Positions 26,181 through 34,796 of a stretch of 64,000 bases of DNA are shown in pieces. The DNA is from Spirosoma aerolatum (GTDB lineage: Bacteria > Bacteroidota > Bacteroidia > Cytophagales > Spirosomataceae), in the NCBI RefSeq assembly GCF_002056795.1, contig NZ_CP020104.1, forward strand, positions 3,731,001 to 3,795,000, written 5' to 3'. The notes under the pieces were generated by a model. The model saw only the letters and a program-made list of their open reading frames with translations, searched no databases and was not told the origin of the DNA. The first letter of the stretch is position 1. Each line of letters opens with the position of its first letter. The position numbers and the translations under genes were made by a program.

Positions 26181-27476
26181 CTAAACGTGTATTGAACCCG
26201 TCAGCAAAGCCACGAGGGTCATGACCAGTGTAGTACCCAGCGCCCATTTGATCGTAAATTTCTGATGTTCACCCAAATCGACTTCGGCAAGGCCCACCAG
26301 CAAAAATGTAGACGCGGTAAGTGGGCTAACCGGAAATCCTACCGTCATCTGACCCAGTAAAGCCGCCCGCCCAATCTCTAGCGGATCAATGCCAAATTGC
26401 GTGGCTGACTGGCTCAGAATAGGCACAACACCAAAATAGTAGGCATCGGGTGTAAAGAGCAGGCTGGCGGGCATACTCGTGACAGCGGTTAGCGTGGGTA
26501 GCCAGGCGGCATGTTGCTGAGGAATGAGTGACACCAGCGAAGTAGCCATTGCGTCGATCATCTTGGAGCCCGTCAGAATACCGGAAAAAACACCAGCCGC
26601 AAAAATCATACTCGACACCATGAAAATGTTGTTCCCGTGACTGCGCAGTACTTTTTGCTGATCGGGGAGATGTGGGTAATTAATCAATAAGGCTAGTGCG
26701 GCTGCTACTACAAACAGGGCGGGGGTAGGTACCCAGCCTTTTACGAGCGTTGTAATGAGTGCTAGGGTCAGAAACGCATTGAGCCAGAATAACTTTGGTC
26801 GGCGAAGTGCCTGTTGTTCGTTCGTCAGATTTTCATGATGTACATAATCAAGCTGGTTAATACCCAGTCGCTTACGTTCCTGAAGACCAAGCCAGTACGC
26901 TACGGCCAGCACCCAGGCGATTCCCGCCAGTATAGCCGGAATGTTGGGATTGAAAAGCTGGGTGGCATCTGTTTTGAGGGTAGAAATAGCCCTTGCCGAT
27001 GTACCCGACCAGGGTACCAGATGCAAGGGGCCGACGCTGAGTGCTACAATACCCGGCAATATGCGTTTGTTGATCTTCAGTTGGCGGTAGATCGGTAAAA
27101 ACGCTGACATCACGATCATAAATGTAGCCGTTCCATCGCCATCCAGGTGGACAATCATCGTCAGAATGGCTGTGCCGATAATCACTTTTAATGGGTCACC
27201 CTGAACGTATCGGATAATACCCGCAATGATGGGGTCGAACAGGCCCACATCGAGCATGGTGGCAAAATAAAGCACGGCAAACATGAGCAGAATGCCCGTT
27301 GGCGCTACCTGCTTAATACCTGCCAGAATCATCTCGCCCAGTTCTTTAGGGGAAAAACCGGCCATAAAACCGATCGCTACTGGCACTAAGACAAGGGCGG
27401 TAATAACGGATAGACGTTTAGTGATAATCAGCGCGAGAAAAATGCCGATGGTGGCAAAACCGAAGAACGAAAGCAT
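26181..27476 (-). CDS. CitMHS-family citrate/metal transporter
   Basis: A 431-residue inner-membrane protein with about 11-12 hydrophobic segments, starting MLSFFGFATIGIFLALIIT. Family blocks: GILLMFAVLYFATMLDVGLF, VHLDGDGTATFMIVMSAFLP, LHLVPWSGTSARA and LLFTPDAYYFGVVPILSQ. CitMHS proteins take up citrate complexed with Mg2+ or another divalent cation in exchange for protons. The gene is divergent from the IlvD/Edd dehydratase and precedes the AtuA pair on the same strand with a 116-nt gap, so the three may form a carboxylate/sugar-acid locus. Confidence 0.9.
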   Translation of the reverse strand: MLSFFGFATIGIFLALIITKRLSVITALVLVPVAIGFMAGFSPKELGEMILAGIKQVAPTGILLMFAVLYFATMLDVGLFDPIIAGIIRYVQGDPLKVIIGTAILTMIVHLDGDGTATFMIVMSAFLPIYRQLKINKRILPGIVALSVGPLHLVPWSGTSARAISTLKTDATQLFNPNIPAILAGIAWVLAVAYWLGLQERKRLGINQLDYVHHENLTNEQQALRRPKLFWLNAFLTLALITTLVKGWVPTPALFVVAAALALLINYPHLPDQQKVLRSHGNNIFMVSSMIFAAGVFSGILTGSKMIDAMATSLVSLIPQQHAAWLPTLTAVTSMPASLLFTPDAYYFGVVPILSQSATQFGIDPLEIGRAALLGQMTVGFPVSPLTASTFLLVGLAEVDLGEHQKFTIKWALGTTLVMTLVALLTGSIHV

Positions 27477-27566
27477 ACAAGTAGGTAGGATTTAATCCAA
27501 AAGCCGGAAAGTGGACAAATCAAAAGTAAAAGTTCGACCTTTGTTGTCTTTACTGATACGTCGCTT

Positions 27567-27591
27567 TAGGTTTATGTACTCCGTAAACCTA
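27567..27591. promoter_or_regulatory. Inverted repeat in the divergent CitMHS/dehydratase promoter region
   Basis: TAGGTTTA (27567-27574) and TAAACCTA (27584-27591) are perfect reverse complements 9 nt apart, 22 nt before the dehydratase ATG and between divergent genes. This position suits an operator; no regulator gene is adjacent. Confidence 0.4.
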
Positions 27592-27613
27592 CACCTAACT
27601 GATTTACTGAAAA

Positions 27614-29320
27614 ATGCCTTTACGCTCGCAAGATTGGTTTGGCCGCACCGGCAAAGACGGCTTTATTTATCGCGCCTGGATGAAAAACCAGGGATTCCCC
27701 CATCATGAATTTGAAGGAAAGCCCGTAATCGGCATCTGTAATACCTGGTCGGAACTTACCCCTTGCAACGCTCATTTTCGTGAACTGGCCGAAGCCATCA
27801 AACGGGGAGTTTGGGAAGCGGGTGGATTTCCGCTGGAGTTTCCGGTGATGTCGCTGGGCGAATGCCAGATCAAACCAACGGCCATGCTGTTTCGTAACCT
27901 GGCCAGCATGGATGTGGAAGAAAGCATTCGGGGCAATTCGCTGGATGCCGTAATCCTGATGTGTGGGTGTGATAAAACGACACCTTCGCTGGTCATGGGT
28001 GCCTGTAGTGTCGATATTCCTACCCTGGTTGTATCGGGCGGCCCTATGCTGGCCGGGCGTTTCCGGGGTAAAAAAATCGGAACCAGTGATGTCTGGCGGT
28101 TTGCCGAAGCCTATAAAATGGGAGAGATGAGTCAGGCCGATTTCATAGCTTCAGAAGCCAGTATGGCCCGTTCGCCCGGACACTGTGCCGTAATGGGAAC
28201 CGCCAGCACGATGGCTGCCATGGTCGAATCGCTGGGTCTGGCCCTGCCCGACAATGCCACCATTCCGGCTGCCGACTCGCGTCGGAAAGTGCTGGCGCAC
28301 ATGACGGGCGTTCGGGCAGTAGAGCTGGCTCGTCAGAATATCACCCCATCGCAGATTCTGACCCGTCAGGCGTTTGAAAATGCCATTATGGTGAATGCGG
28401 CTCTTGGTGGTTCAACCAATTTTATTCTGCACCTGACGGCCATTGCGGGTCGGGTTGGGGTGGACCTGTCGCTGGATGATTTCGATACATTGTCCGCCAA
28501 AATTCCATTGCTGACCAATCTACAGCCTTCGGGTGAGCATTTCGTTGAAGATTTGTTCTATGCGGGTGGCCTTCCGGCCGTGATTCGGGAGTTACGAAGC
28601 TACCTGAATAACGACGCTATGACGGTTAATGGACGAACGATTGGCGAAAACTGCGCCGAAGCTCAGTGCTACGACCCGGCGGTTATTGCGTCAATTGATC
28701 AGCCGTTTAAGCCGGAGTCGGGGATTGCCGTATTGCGCGGAAATCTATGTCCGAACGGGGCTGTGCTGAAGCCATCGGCCGCGTCGCCCGAACTCATGCA
28801 ACATACAGGACGGGCGGTTGTTTTCGAGGACATCGACGACTACAAAGCCCGTATTGATGATCCTGATCTGGATGTAGACCCGTCGTGTGTGCTGGTGCTG
28901 AAGAATGTTGGCCCTAAAGGGTATCCGGGTATGCCTGAGGTAGGTAATATGCAGCTTCCGGCTAAAGTGCTGGCCCAGGGTGTACACGATATGGTGCGAA
29001 TTTCGGATGGGCGTATGAGCGGAACGGGCTTTGGTACGGTGGTGCTGCACGTTTCGCCCGAATCGGCGGTTGGTGGAAACCTGGCCCTGGTGCAAAACGG
29101 CGATCTGATCACGCTCGATGTGCACAACCGCAGTTTGCATTTACATGTATCCGACGAAGAACTTGCTGCCCGAATGGTCCATTTCAAACCACTTAATCTA
29201 GGTTATGACCGGGGGTATGTGAACCTATACATTCGCCACGTAACGCAGGCACACGAAGGAGCCGATTTTGACTTTTTACGAGGAGGTTCCGGTAGTGTAG
29301 TCAAGCGGGATTCGCATTAA
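27614..29320 (+). CDS. IlvD/Edd-family sugar-acid dehydratase (arabinonate/xylonate dehydratase-like)
   Basis: A 568-residue iron-sulfur dehydratase. The family blocks are PVIGICNTWSELTPCNAHF, LMCGCDKTTPSLVMGA, SPGHCAVMGTASTM, ALGGSTNFILHLTAIAGR and MSGTGFGTVVLHVSPES. Three cysteines, Cys51, Cys119 and Cys191, are spaced 68 and 72 apart. This is almost exactly the spacing of the 2Fe-2S ligands I recall for Rhizobium L-arabinonate dehydratase, and supports a sugar-acid rather than a branched-chain-amino-acid substrate. The reaction would be loss of water from an aldonic acid to the 2-keto-3-deoxy acid. It stands alone on the plus strand, divergent from CitMHS. Confidence 0.9.
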   Translation: MPLRSQDWFGRTGKDGFIYRAWMKNQGFPHHEFEGKPVIGICNTWSELTPCNAHFRELAEAIKRGVWEAGGFPLEFPVMSLGECQIKPTAMLFRNLASMDVEESIRGNSLDAVILMCGCDKTTPSLVMGACSVDIPTLVVSGGPMLAGRFRGKKIGTSDVWRFAEAYKMGEMSQADFIASEASMARSPGHCAVMGTASTMAAMVESLGLALPDNATIPAADSRRKVLAHMTGVRAVELARQNITPSQILTRQAFENAIMVNAALGGSTNFILHLTAIAGRVGVDLSLDDFDTLSAKIPLLTNLQPSGEHFVEDLFYAGGLPAVIRELRSYLNNDAMTVNGRTIGENCAEAQCYDPAVIASIDQPFKPESGIAVLRGNLCPNGAVLKPSAASPELMQHTGRAVVFEDIDDYKARIDDPDLDVDPSCVLVLKNVGPKGYPGMPEVGNMQLPAKVLAQGVHDMVRISDGRMSGTGFGTVVLHVSPESAVGGNLALVQNGDLITLDVHNRSLHLHVSDEELAARMVHFKPLNLGYDRGYVNLYIRHVTQAHEGADFDFLRGGSGSVVKRDSH

Positions 29321-29344
29321 TAATATCCGATTTACGGACTAAAC

Positions 29345-29390
29345 AATACGGTGGGCTGGCGCAAAAAATGGTGCGACGGCCCACCGTATT
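29345..29390 (+). terminator. Terminator of the dehydratase gene
   Basis: AATACGGTGGGC (29345-29356) pairs perfectly with GCCCACCGTATT (29379-29390), followed by TTTA. The loop can extend the stem (GCGCA / TGCG). Confidence 0.75.
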
Positions 29391-29399
29391 TTATGAGCT

Positions 29400-29550
29400 T
29401 GTTTAAACTTTACAAAATTGCTTCTCGATAGGTGTGTTTTTGTCATCCCAAGGAACGAGGGGTCTTCGGTGACTGGTTATTCAACGGGCTTGCCCGAAGA
29501 TCCCTCGTTCCTTGGGATGACAAAACGTTATTGCGGCATAAGTTTAAACA
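29400..29550. repeat. Nested 151-bp palindromic element (REP/MITE-like)
   Basis: Inner arms 29438-29469 and 29494-29525 (32 bp, one mismatch) carry GTCATCCCAAGGAACGAGG...TCTTCGG. Outer arms TGTTTAAACTT (29400-29410) and AAGTTTAAACA (29540-29550) are perfect. The inner motif belongs to a loose class I recall of dispersed bacterial palindromes of the type GTCAT-CC...GAGGGATCTTCGG. It contains no ORF worth calling. Confidence 0.7.
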
Positions 29551-29783
29551 GGTTCGGTTCTATAATGAACTTTCCCACAAATTCTACGCCGAGTTAATAA
29601 ATAAAAATAGCAGTATTCGTTCCATTGATTCCCAAACTGTCACCGCAATAGGTTGATTTCAGTGGTTTAGGCCGAAAAATCAATAAAAAAGGGACTGAAT
29701 AGTAAACAAAAAAATGATGGTAGCGTAAGACTGTGTCGACGGTATAGTAATTGTTACTTTTTGGTAAACATTGCTGTATCTGC
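29551..29783. other. Intergenic region before the second sugar dehydrogenase
   Basis: No gene, terminator or strong repeat is seen. It is A/T-rich and probably holds the promoter of the gene at 29784. Confidence 0.5.
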
Positions 29784-31136
29784 ATGCTTTTCCGTTACTT
29801 GCTTTTGTTAGCTGTCCTTAGCTCTACCCAATTACTTGCACAAGCCCCCCGAATTCGGTTGACCGAATTGGCAACAGGGTTGAATCGGCCAACGGATATG
29901 GTTGCCATTAGTTCTAGCGAATTTCTGATCTCACAAACTGATGGACAGATTCGTATCGTTCGAAATGGGGTTAAGCTTGTAACACCTTATCTGGATCTTG
30001 GGGCAAAAATTCATGATGCTACCTGGGAGGGGATTTTCGGGATTACGCTCCACCCAAATTACGCCAGTAATGGATACATATATGTTAACTATTGTCGGAA
30101 GGGTGATCGGTCGGCTGTGTATGCCCGCTTTACCCGTAGTGCAACCAATCCCGACCAGGCTGATAGTTCAACAGAATTTACGTTGCTGGTCGTGCCTTAT
30201 CCGAATCCGCAGGGGGCGCACCGGTCGGGTTGCCTGGGTTTTGGCCCTGATGGGTATCTATATATTACGACAGGCGATTCGTGGCCGGGACTTCGTGGCT
30301 CTGTTGGCGACCCCGATCGGTTTGCACAGAGCCTGCAAACGCCTTACGGGAAGATCTTTCGGATTGATGTCGATCATGGTACACCTTACGCTATTCCTGC
30401 CACAAATCCATACAGTAGCCCCAGCGATGGCGTAGCAGATGAAATTTATGCCCTGGGTTTACGGAATCCGTGGCGCTGGAGCTTTGATCGACTGACGGGC
30501 GATATGTGGATCGGGGATGTGGGACAGGATGGTTGGGAAGAACTGAATTTTACCCCTTCGAATGCGACAGCACCACAGAACTACGGATGGCCCTGTTACG
30601 AAGGGACGCATGCCTATAATTCAAATTGCTCCGGGTCTGATACGTACCATATGCCTCTGCTCGACTATTCTGGCTACAATTATGGCAGTGGTGCATCCAT
30701 CACCGGTGGTTATGTATACCGTGGCACAGTTTACCCCAAGTTATATGGGTGGTACGTGTTTGGCGACTACCAACGCGGAACGTACTGGTCACTGAAACGA
30801 GCGGATGATGGGACTTTTCAGCAAATTACACAACTCAGCCTGCCCACCGTATTGCCTGTATCATTCGGGCAGGACCCAAACGGTGAATTGTATGTGCTTT
30901 CCTTTGCAGAGGGAAAATTGTATCGTATCATCGAACGGACAATCGCTAGTGTTAAAACAGGAAACTGGGCCAGTCCGGACACCTGGAACTGCAATTGTCT
31001 GCCCATTGCCGGTGACGATGTGGTTATTTCTGCCGACCATTCGGTAGACCTGAATCAACTGGTACAGGTTCGATCGCTTGATTTGAAGGGGAAACTGGCC
31101 TATTCGCCTTCAGGCAAGGTCAAGTTTGATCCCTAA
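29784..31136 (+). CDS. Secreted PQQ-dependent aldose dehydrogenase-like protein with C-terminal beta domain
   Basis: A 450-residue exported protein. ATG 29784 gives a clean signal peptide (MLFRYLLLLAVLSSTQLLAQ); a TTG at 29751 would add 11 residues in front. The sugar dehydrogenase propeller spans about 25-385: GLNRPTDMVAI, EGIFGITLHPNYASNGYIYV, GAHRSGCLGFGPDGYLYITT, EIYALGLRNPWRWSFD and WIGDVGQDGWEELNF. Residues 390-450 (SVKTGNWASPDTWNCNC, DDVVISADHSVDL) look like the beta-helix-type module found at the ends of secreted Bacteroidota proteins. It probably oxidises sugars in the periplasm or outside; PQQ use is inferred from family. No PQQ biosynthesis genes are seen. Confidence 0.87.
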   Translation: MLFRYLLLLAVLSSTQLLAQAPRIRLTELATGLNRPTDMVAISSSEFLISQTDGQIRIVRNGVKLVTPYLDLGAKIHDATWEGIFGITLHPNYASNGYIYVNYCRKGDRSAVYARFTRSATNPDQADSSTEFTLLVVPYPNPQGAHRSGCLGFGPDGYLYITTGDSWPGLRGSVGDPDRFAQSLQTPYGKIFRIDVDHGTPYAIPATNPYSSPSDGVADEIYALGLRNPWRWSFDRLTGDMWIGDVGQDGWEELNFTPSNATAPQNYGWPCYEGTHAYNSNCSGSDTYHMPLLDYSGYNYGSGASITGGYVYRGTVYPKLYGWYVFGDYQRGTYWSLKRADDGTFQQITQLSLPTVLPVSFGQDPNGELYVLSFAEGKLYRIIERTIASVKTGNWASPDTWNCNCLPIAGDDVVISADHSVDLNQLVQVRSLDLKGKLAYSPSGKVKFDP

Positions 31137-31212
31137 AGGTGCCTATGCGCTTGCGAGGAAAATTTGTCCTATTTTCGCCACGAAATTATCCTTTACCCTA
31201 CTTATCGATTGC

Positions 31213-31989
31213 ATGACAAATTTTGCCCGACAGACTGTACTCATTACGGGGGCTGGCACTGGAATTGGTTTTGCCATTGCGAAAGCACTAGTTCAGCAGG
31301 GAGCCAACGTCGTACTCAACGATTATGACCATGATTTAGCCCGAAACGCAGCCCATCGTATTCAGGATGAATGCCAAACTCCCGATGCCGGGACTTGTGA
31401 GGCCTGCCCAGGCGATGCATCAGATGTATCGTTTATTCGCCATATGGTAGATACTGCTGTTGCTCGGTTTGGATCGCTGGATATTGCCATTGCCAACGCG
31501 GGAATCACCATTTTCGGCGACATCTTCACGACCACGGCAGAGGCATTTCAGAAAATTGTAGACGTAAACTTACGAGGTAGCTTTTTTCTCGCACAAATGG
31601 CCGCTCAGCAAATGCGGTTGCAGGGGAAAGGGGGGAGTATCCTGTTTATGTCGTCAGTAGTAGGACATCTGGCCCATCCGGGATTGCCTGTTTACAGTAT
31701 GACCAAGGCAGGGCTGGAAATGCTGGCCCGTCAATTAGTCATCGACTTTTCGCCACTTGGCATTACCATCAATACGATTGCCCCAGGGGCCACACTTACT
31801 GAACGAACCTTAGACGACCCTACCTACATTCCAATCTGGTCGCGGATCACGCCAATGGGGCGCCCTGCTACGGTCGATGATATAACCAATGCGGCTCTAT
31901 TTCTGGTGGCGCCCGCATCCCGCCATATTACCGGCCAAAGCCTGGTCGTAGATGGTGGCTGGACAAGCGTGGGTGTGCCGCCGATTTGA
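31213..31989 (+). CDS. Short-chain dehydrogenase/reductase
   Basis: A 258-residue Rossmann oxidoreductase. ATG 31213 (MTNFARQTVLITGAG) is preferred over the frame opening at 31126, which overlaps the previous gene. The cofactor motif is TGAGTGIG, then the catalytic block SILFMSSVVGHLAHPGLP and the pair YSMTKAG, then IAPGATLTERTLDDP and HITGQSLVVDGGWTSVG. The fingerprint fits the classical 3-oxoacyl-ACP reductase/glucose dehydrogenase group. The substrate is unknown. It lies 76 nt after the sugar dehydrogenase in the same direction and may be co-expressed with it. Confidence 0.9.
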   Translation: MTNFARQTVLITGAGTGIGFAIAKALVQQGANVVLNDYDHDLARNAAHRIQDECQTPDAGTCEACPGDASDVSFIRHMVDTAVARFGSLDIAIANAGITIFGDIFTTTAEAFQKIVDVNLRGSFFLAQMAAQQMRLQGKGGSILFMSSVVGHLAHPGLPVYSMTKAGLEMLARQLVIDFSPLGITINTIAPGATLTERTLDDPTYIPIWSRITPMGRPATVDDITNAALFLVAPASRHITGQSLVVDGGWTSVGVPPI

Positions 31990-31992
31990 TAC

Positions 31993-32067
31993 TGAATGAT
32001 TGAGTGATTGAATGATTGAATTTAGATTGCGCTAGCTAATTCAATCATTCAATCACTCAATCATTCA
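31993..32067. repeat. 30-bp perfect inverted repeat made of GAATGATT units
   Basis: The arms 31993-32022 and 32038-32067 are perfect complements with a 15-nt loop. Each arm is a run of TGAATGATTGAGTGATTGA-type units. It lies between two convergent genes, 4 nt after the SDR stop and 3 nt before the exporter stop. Likely a bidirectional terminator. Confidence 0.8.
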
Positions 32068-32070
32068 AAA

Positions 32071-32991
32071 TTATTTCCTCCCCAGCGTGATCAATACTAC
32101 GCCAACGATGGCTACCAGGGCACCAATCAGGGATTGGCTGGAGAATATTTCGCCAGCGAACAAGGTACCTAAGAACATCGCGACAACTGGATTAACGAAG
32201 GCATAGGTGGCCAGAAGCTGCGGAGGGGCGTTCCGGGCCAGCCAAGAATAGGATGAAAAACCGATGATACTGCCAAAAATGATCAGGTAAATCATTGATC
32301 CGATGGCTTTGGTAGGAGCGTCCAGAATGCTTAATGGTGTAACCGGTTCGAGCACCAGACTTACGAGTAGGCTGGCAAATCCCCCCACAATCATTTGAAT
32401 ACCACTGGATAGGGTGCCAGTTGGCAATGACAGACGCGGTGTTAGCAGCGTGCCAATAGCCCAGATCAGATTACCGAAGGCAACAAAACCCGTACCGATC
32501 AATTTGGCATCGAGGCCAGCTGTGCTTTGCAGTTTATCCGGTTTCACCAGTAGGAAAATACCAATAAGGCCGACAACCAGGCCCGCAAGTGCCAGATTAC
32601 TCGGCCGTTTTTTGCCAAACGAAACCCAGTTGAGCGTCAGGAGATAAACGGGCAACAGACCTCCTAGCAAAGCCGCCATACCGCTCGGAATGTACTGCAA
32701 GCCAATGGCCAGGCAGCCATTCGAAACGGTAAGCAGCAAAATGCCGATCAGCCCGGCTGACTGCCATTCTTTTCGGGTTGGGCGGGGTGTTCCCGTCAGC
32801 CGTGCATAGCCATAGAGTATCCCTCCTGCAATCAGATACCGGACTGCCACCATGTAAAGGGGGGGCATCCGTTCGGTCATAAAATGAATGAACAGATAGG
32901 TAGAACCCCACAATATATAAACGGAGATCAGGTTAGCCCAGAGCGTAAAACGGTCTGACGAATTTGAAAGAGGGGATGTAACGGCTTGCAT
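32071..32991 (-). CDS. EamA/DMT-family transporter (YedA-like)
   Basis: A 306-residue inner-membrane protein with ten hydrophobic segments in two EamA repeats. Family features: NLISVYILWGSTYLFIHFMTE, VAVRYLIAGGILYGYARL, SNGCLAIGLQYIPSGMAALLGGLLPVY and the second-repeat end ATYAFVNPVVAMFLGTLFAGE. DMT proteins export amino acids or drugs, or carry metabolites; the substrate is unknown. A 14-bp palindrome sits 7 nt upstream of its start codon. It is convergent with the SDR. Confidence 0.9.
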   Translation of the reverse strand: MQAVTSPLSNSSDRFTLWANLISVYILWGSTYLFIHFMTERMPPLYMVAVRYLIAGGILYGYARLTGTPRPTRKEWQSAGLIGILLLTVSNGCLAIGLQYIPSGMAALLGGLLPVYLLTLNWVSFGKKRPSNLALAGLVVGLIGIFLLVKPDKLQSTAGLDAKLIGTGFVAFGNLIWAIGTLLTPRLSLPTGTLSSGIQMIVGGFASLLVSLVLEPVTPLSILDAPTKAIGSMIYLIIFGSIIGFSSYSWLARNAPPQLLATYAFVNPVVAMFLGTLFAGEIFSSQSLIGALVAIVGVVLITLGRK

Positions 32992-32997
32992 ACAATT

Positions 32998-33011
32998 GCT
33001 TACTAGTAAGC
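32998..33011. promoter_or_regulatory. Palindrome GCTTACTAGTAAGC just upstream of the DMT gene
   Basis: A perfect 14-bp palindrome whose near edge is 7 nt from the ATG (32991) of the minus-strand exporter. It is a possible repressor operator or translation-blocking hairpin. In the same 188-nt gap, a 27-codon frame (33079-33162, MKILSRILFGGF) is too short to call. Confidence 0.45.
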
Positions 33012-33179
33012 TTGTAACAAGCGGAAGGGTAAATTTTCTCCGTCAAATCGGTCTATTTTCAGCATTTCTGAGATACATTATGAAAATTCTAAGCAGAATA
33101 TTATTTGGCGGATTTTGTCTGGTTTCTGTAAAAGGCGAGGTCCGTTTATTGGTATACGGATAAAGCTCTCGTCAACTAA

Positions 33180-34640
33180 TCAGTACGACACATCGGTATT
33201 GTTGGCTTCTAGCTGTTTGATCTGAGGAGCATAGGGACTTTTCATCGCTTCCTGCCCGAAAAGTGGATTACTTCCCAAAAAAACTTTTTTTAACCCTTTA
33301 AGGGAGAGAAGCATGCTGGGGAATTCGTGCAGGTTATTGTTGTTGAACGATAACTCCTGCAACGACGACAACGTGCCTATAACGGCTGGTACCGATACAT
33401 ACCAGTTATAGCTCAAGTCCAGAATGCGCAACGAGTGAAGGCGGCTGAATTCGTCGGGCAGTTGACTCAGGTGGTTATGATGGGCGTATAATACCTGCAA
33501 ATGGCGTAGTTTGGTGAGCGTAACCGGCAGGTTTCGTAGTTCGTTATGCGCTACAGCCAACTGCTCCAACCGCTTCATTTTGCCAATCTGCGGAGGTAAT
33601 TCAATGAATTTGTTGTAGTACAAATCCAGCACTTTTACACGCTTGAGTCGTCCGATGGAAGTAGGTAGTTGTGACAGACCAACACTATAGAGATTAAGGT
33701 CCGACAGTTTGCGCATGCGCCGTAGGGTTTTGACATCAGCATCGGTTATGGTAGTCAATTTGTTGTAACCCAGCCATAAACTTTCAAGTCGTCGGTTCTG
33801 TCGGATGGATTCCGGGATTTTGGTGAGCTTATTACCCTGAATATTCAGCGACCGTATGTGTTTGTTACGGGTAATGAATACGCTATCGTTGGGAATAACG
33901 TTGAATAGCACACTTAATCGTTTGAGCGTTGGAATATCGGCTGTTAGTCGGGCTGGGAGTTCGTGGAGGTTGTTACGGGACAAATCCAGCTCTTCCAGTT
34001 TAGGAAAACGATACACCACTTCGGGAACGGAACTTAGTTCCAGGTGATTAAATGCCAACATGGTTACCGTATCCGGGCGCAGGGTCTTTTCGGCCGCTTC
34101 GACCGTACTAATGATTCCAGGACCGCGCCGAACCGTGCGTTTCTGAGGGGGTTGACCGAGCGTAGTCATCGTAGATCGGCGAAACCCGTTTTCAGTCTTT
34201 ATGGGAAATGGATGCTGCGTGTACCATTCCGTCAATAGTGCCAGTAGTTTGGATTCCTGCTCACTCGTCAATGACTGTCCATCAACCTGGCAAAATACCC
34301 ACTCATATGAACCATCAGCGCGAATAAACTCCTGGGTCTGGAATAGAAGCCCAAGAGCGGGGAGCCGCTTTTTATTACGCTCAATAAACGTAAAAAACTG
34401 TTGATGCTGAGCATTTAAACTGTCGAAGTAGAGTTTCGTTCGTCCTGAAAAGGCCCCTTTCAGCTGGCTCGATTTGCCTGCCTGAACAATAAGCTTATCG
34501 TAAGGTGGTGGGAAAGAACGCTCTAAACTCGCCAAAGAAACGCCTAGCCGGGTGGTATCCCGTAAAAAAACAACCGGCGACTGGGCATAACCAACCAGTC
34601 CGGTCAGCATCAGATAGACAAATAGAAGGCCTTTTAGCAT
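33180..34640 (-). CDS. Secreted leucine-rich-repeat protein
   Basis: A 486-residue protein with a signal peptide (MLKGLLFVYLMLTGLVGYAQ). Residues 20-190 form a non-repeat N-terminal part of unknown fold. From about 195 onward there are roughly eleven 22-24-residue leucine-rich repeats of the form LEELDLSRNNLHELPARL, LESLWLGYNKLTTI, VKVLDLYYNKFIELPPQI, LEQLAVAHNELRNLP and LRILDLSYNWYVSVP. The chain ends after a final repeat with NNTDVSY. LRR arrays make protein-binding surfaces; the partner is unknown. Monocistronic; an extraordinary hairpin lies upstream, shared with the 3' end of the M16 protease gene. Confidence 0.9.
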   Translation of the reverse strand: MLKGLLFVYLMLTGLVGYAQSPVVFLRDTTRLGVSLASLERSFPPPYDKLIVQAGKSSQLKGAFSGRTKLYFDSLNAQHQQFFTFIERNKKRLPALGLLFQTQEFIRADGSYEWVFCQVDGQSLTSEQESKLLALLTEWYTQHPFPIKTENGFRRSTMTTLGQPPQKRTVRRGPGIISTVEAAEKTLRPDTVTMLAFNHLELSSVPEVVYRFPKLEELDLSRNNLHELPARLTADIPTLKRLSVLFNVIPNDSVFITRNKHIRSLNIQGNKLTKIPESIRQNRRLESLWLGYNKLTTITDADVKTLRRMRKLSDLNLYSVGLSQLPTSIGRLKRVKVLDLYYNKFIELPPQIGKMKRLEQLAVAHNELRNLPVTLTKLRHLQVLYAHHNHLSQLPDEFSRLHSLRILDLSYNWYVSVPAVIGTLSSLQELSFNNNNLHEFPSMLLSLKGLKKVFLGSNPLFGQEAMKSPYAPQIKQLEANNTDVSY

Positions 34641-34697
34641 GTTGTAACGGAATTTTTAGGTAAATAACGAAAATTATAGTTATAAAAACCAAAAAAA

Positions 34698-34796
34698 ACC
34701 GGTATTTAACGGATTTGGGGATTAAACAGATTTTGTTGCGCTTTCATAAAGCCTGTTACAAAATCTGTTTAATCCCCAAATCCGTTAAATACCGGT
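34698..34796. terminator. 39-bp perfect inverted repeat abutting the M16 stop codon
   Basis: The arms 34698-34736 and 34758-34796 are perfect complements. The 21-nt loop contains a further hairpin (GCTTT-cat-AAAGC). The right arm ends at the base before the TAG (34797-34799) of the minus-strand M16 gene. Past the left arm the minus strand reads a run of eight T residues, so it can terminate M16 transcription. Confidence 0.85.

Noticed and set aside
29432..29656. Plus-strand ORF of 74 codons across the nested palindrome
   Set aside because: It reads through the inverted repeat, has no family features, and its first half is determined by the palindrome.
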